A stretch of DNA of 5,943 bases from an uncultured Sphingobacteriia bacterium (GTDB lineage: Bacteria; Bacteroidota; Bacteroidia; Chitinophagales; Chitinophagaceae). The DNA is taken from contig CAMFKK010000164.1 in assembly GCA_945957225.1 (NCBI GenBank), forward strand, positions 1-5,943, read 5' to 3'. The position numbers were made by a program, and so were the translations under genes. The notes under the pieces are model-generated. The model did not search any database. It was not told the origin of the DNA and worked only from the letters and a program-made list of their open reading frames with translations. Below are positions 5,521 to 5,943 of the stretch, piece by piece; the stretch's first letter is position 1; each line of letters begins with the position of its first letter.

Positions 5521-5943
5521 TTGCTTGCAACTTATTGGTAGTAATGGCAAATTGAAAACAGCAGAGATAAGAGAACCAAAAAAGGAAAATAGATCCAATT
5601 AAAAACAATTCAAGACCTGCATCTCCAGAAAGTTCTTTTTTAAATAAAAACATATATAAAAAGGACAATAAGAAAAAAGATAATTGCACAAAAGCTGCTA
5701 ACTGAAAGGATTTCAACCTAATTTCAGCAATGTATTCATCTTCTTCTTTCTCTTTAGAAAAGACTAGAAAGAACATGCCTGTTAGACCGCTGAAAAATGA
5801 AATTGCTAAAATAGCTACTTTGATTAGATGTGCATTTTCAAGCTCTATTCCAATTAAAAAATTGGTTATTGATTCTTGAGATAATTTCAACTGTCCCCAA
5901 ATCCAAATAATCAATCCTGCAGGCATCATGACCGCTCCAACAG
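5510..5943 (-). CDS. Multi-pass membrane protein (5' end off the window)
   Basis: A hydrophobic protein of unrecognised family. The frame stays open to the window edge. A Met pair at 5924-5929 could be a start, but the four complete codons before it (Val-Gly-Ala-Val) continue a membrane helix, so the gene very likely begins beyond the window. Counting from the Met at 5929, membrane segments lie at about the edge to 11 (MMPAGLIIWIWG), 36-58 (IKVAILAISFFSG and on), 77-96 and 106-128, giving four helices. Between the second and third is a charged cytoplasmic-type loop, KEKEEDEYIAEIRLKS (59-74), like the loop in small membrane proteins encoded next to XRE regulators. The gene overlaps the HTH gene downstream by 11 bases and is probably co-transcribed with it. 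It may be the membrane partner of the regulator, but this is inferred from position only. Confidence 0.75.
   Translation of the reverse strand, partial: VGAVMMPAGLIIWIWGQLKLSQESITNFLIGIELENAHLIKVAILAISFFSGLTGMFFLVFSKEKEEDEYIAEIRLKSFQLAAFVQLSFFLLSFLYMFLFKKELSGDAGLELFLIGSIFLFWFSYLCCFQFAITTNKLQANEE

Noticed and set aside
5521..5598. Longer HTH protein starting at 5598
   Set aside because: The extra 26 residues have no match to the HTH family and are an out-of-frame reading of the membrane protein gene.
1..5943. CRISPR, tRNA/rRNA, insertion sequence, defence system or riboswitch
   Set aside because: Both strands were read for direct repeats, cloverleaf arms, transposase or nuclease motifs and long structured leaders; nothing convincing was found beyond the hairpins reported.

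Overview
The window looks like chromosomal DNA from a member of the Bacteroidota, probably a Chitinophagaceae-type bacterium. The evidence is AT-rich DNA, starts without clear Shine-Dalgarno sequences but with A-rich leaders, many Lys/Asn codons, and protein families typical of that phylum: DUF3500, a secreted GH3 with an EF-hand-like N-terminus, a PQQ-dependent sugar dehydrogenase lipoprotein and a Spy-like periplasmic protein. The assignment comes from family resemblance remembered without a search, so the genus is a guess.

Layout. (1) At 1-918 (+) is the C-terminal part of a DUF3500 protein whose start lies off the left edge. It converges on a secreted GH3 glycosidase at 923-2953 (-), with 4 bases between the stop codons. 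A long hairpin in the end of the DUF3500 gene may serve as a two-way terminator. (2) Upstream of the GH3 gene and on the same strand is a dCMP deaminase of the eukaryote-like type (3059-3556, -, GTG start). (3) A 71-bp divergent spacer separates it from a PQQ-dependent sugar dehydrogenase lipoprotein (3628-4854, +). (4) Next comes a small exported Spy/LTxxQ-like protein (4918-5316, +). (5) On the minus strand, abutting it stop to stop, are a 67-residue Cro/CI-type regulator (5317-5520) and an overlapping multi-pass membrane protein (5510 to the right edge). These two form a two-gene unit that continues off the window.

The genes do not form one pathway. The GH3 and the PQQ dehydrogenase could both act on sugars in the cell envelope, GH3 by releasing them and the dehydrogenase by oxidising aldoses. 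The dCMP deaminase is a housekeeping nucleotide gene, and the Spy-like protein suggests envelope chaperone or stress function.

The most striking non-coding signal is at 4881-4943. A near-perfect stem of 14 + 8 bp followed by eight T residues has the form of an intrinsic terminator. Its 3' arm is made of the start codon and first codons of the Spy-like gene, and the T-run encodes part of that gene's signal peptide. It could be the dehydrogenase terminator, a transcription attenuator, or a hairpin that hides the start codon of the small gene.

No tRNA, rRNA, CRISPR array, insertion sequence or defence system is visible. No stretch longer than 300 bases lacks a gene; the largest gap is 105 bp (2954-3058).
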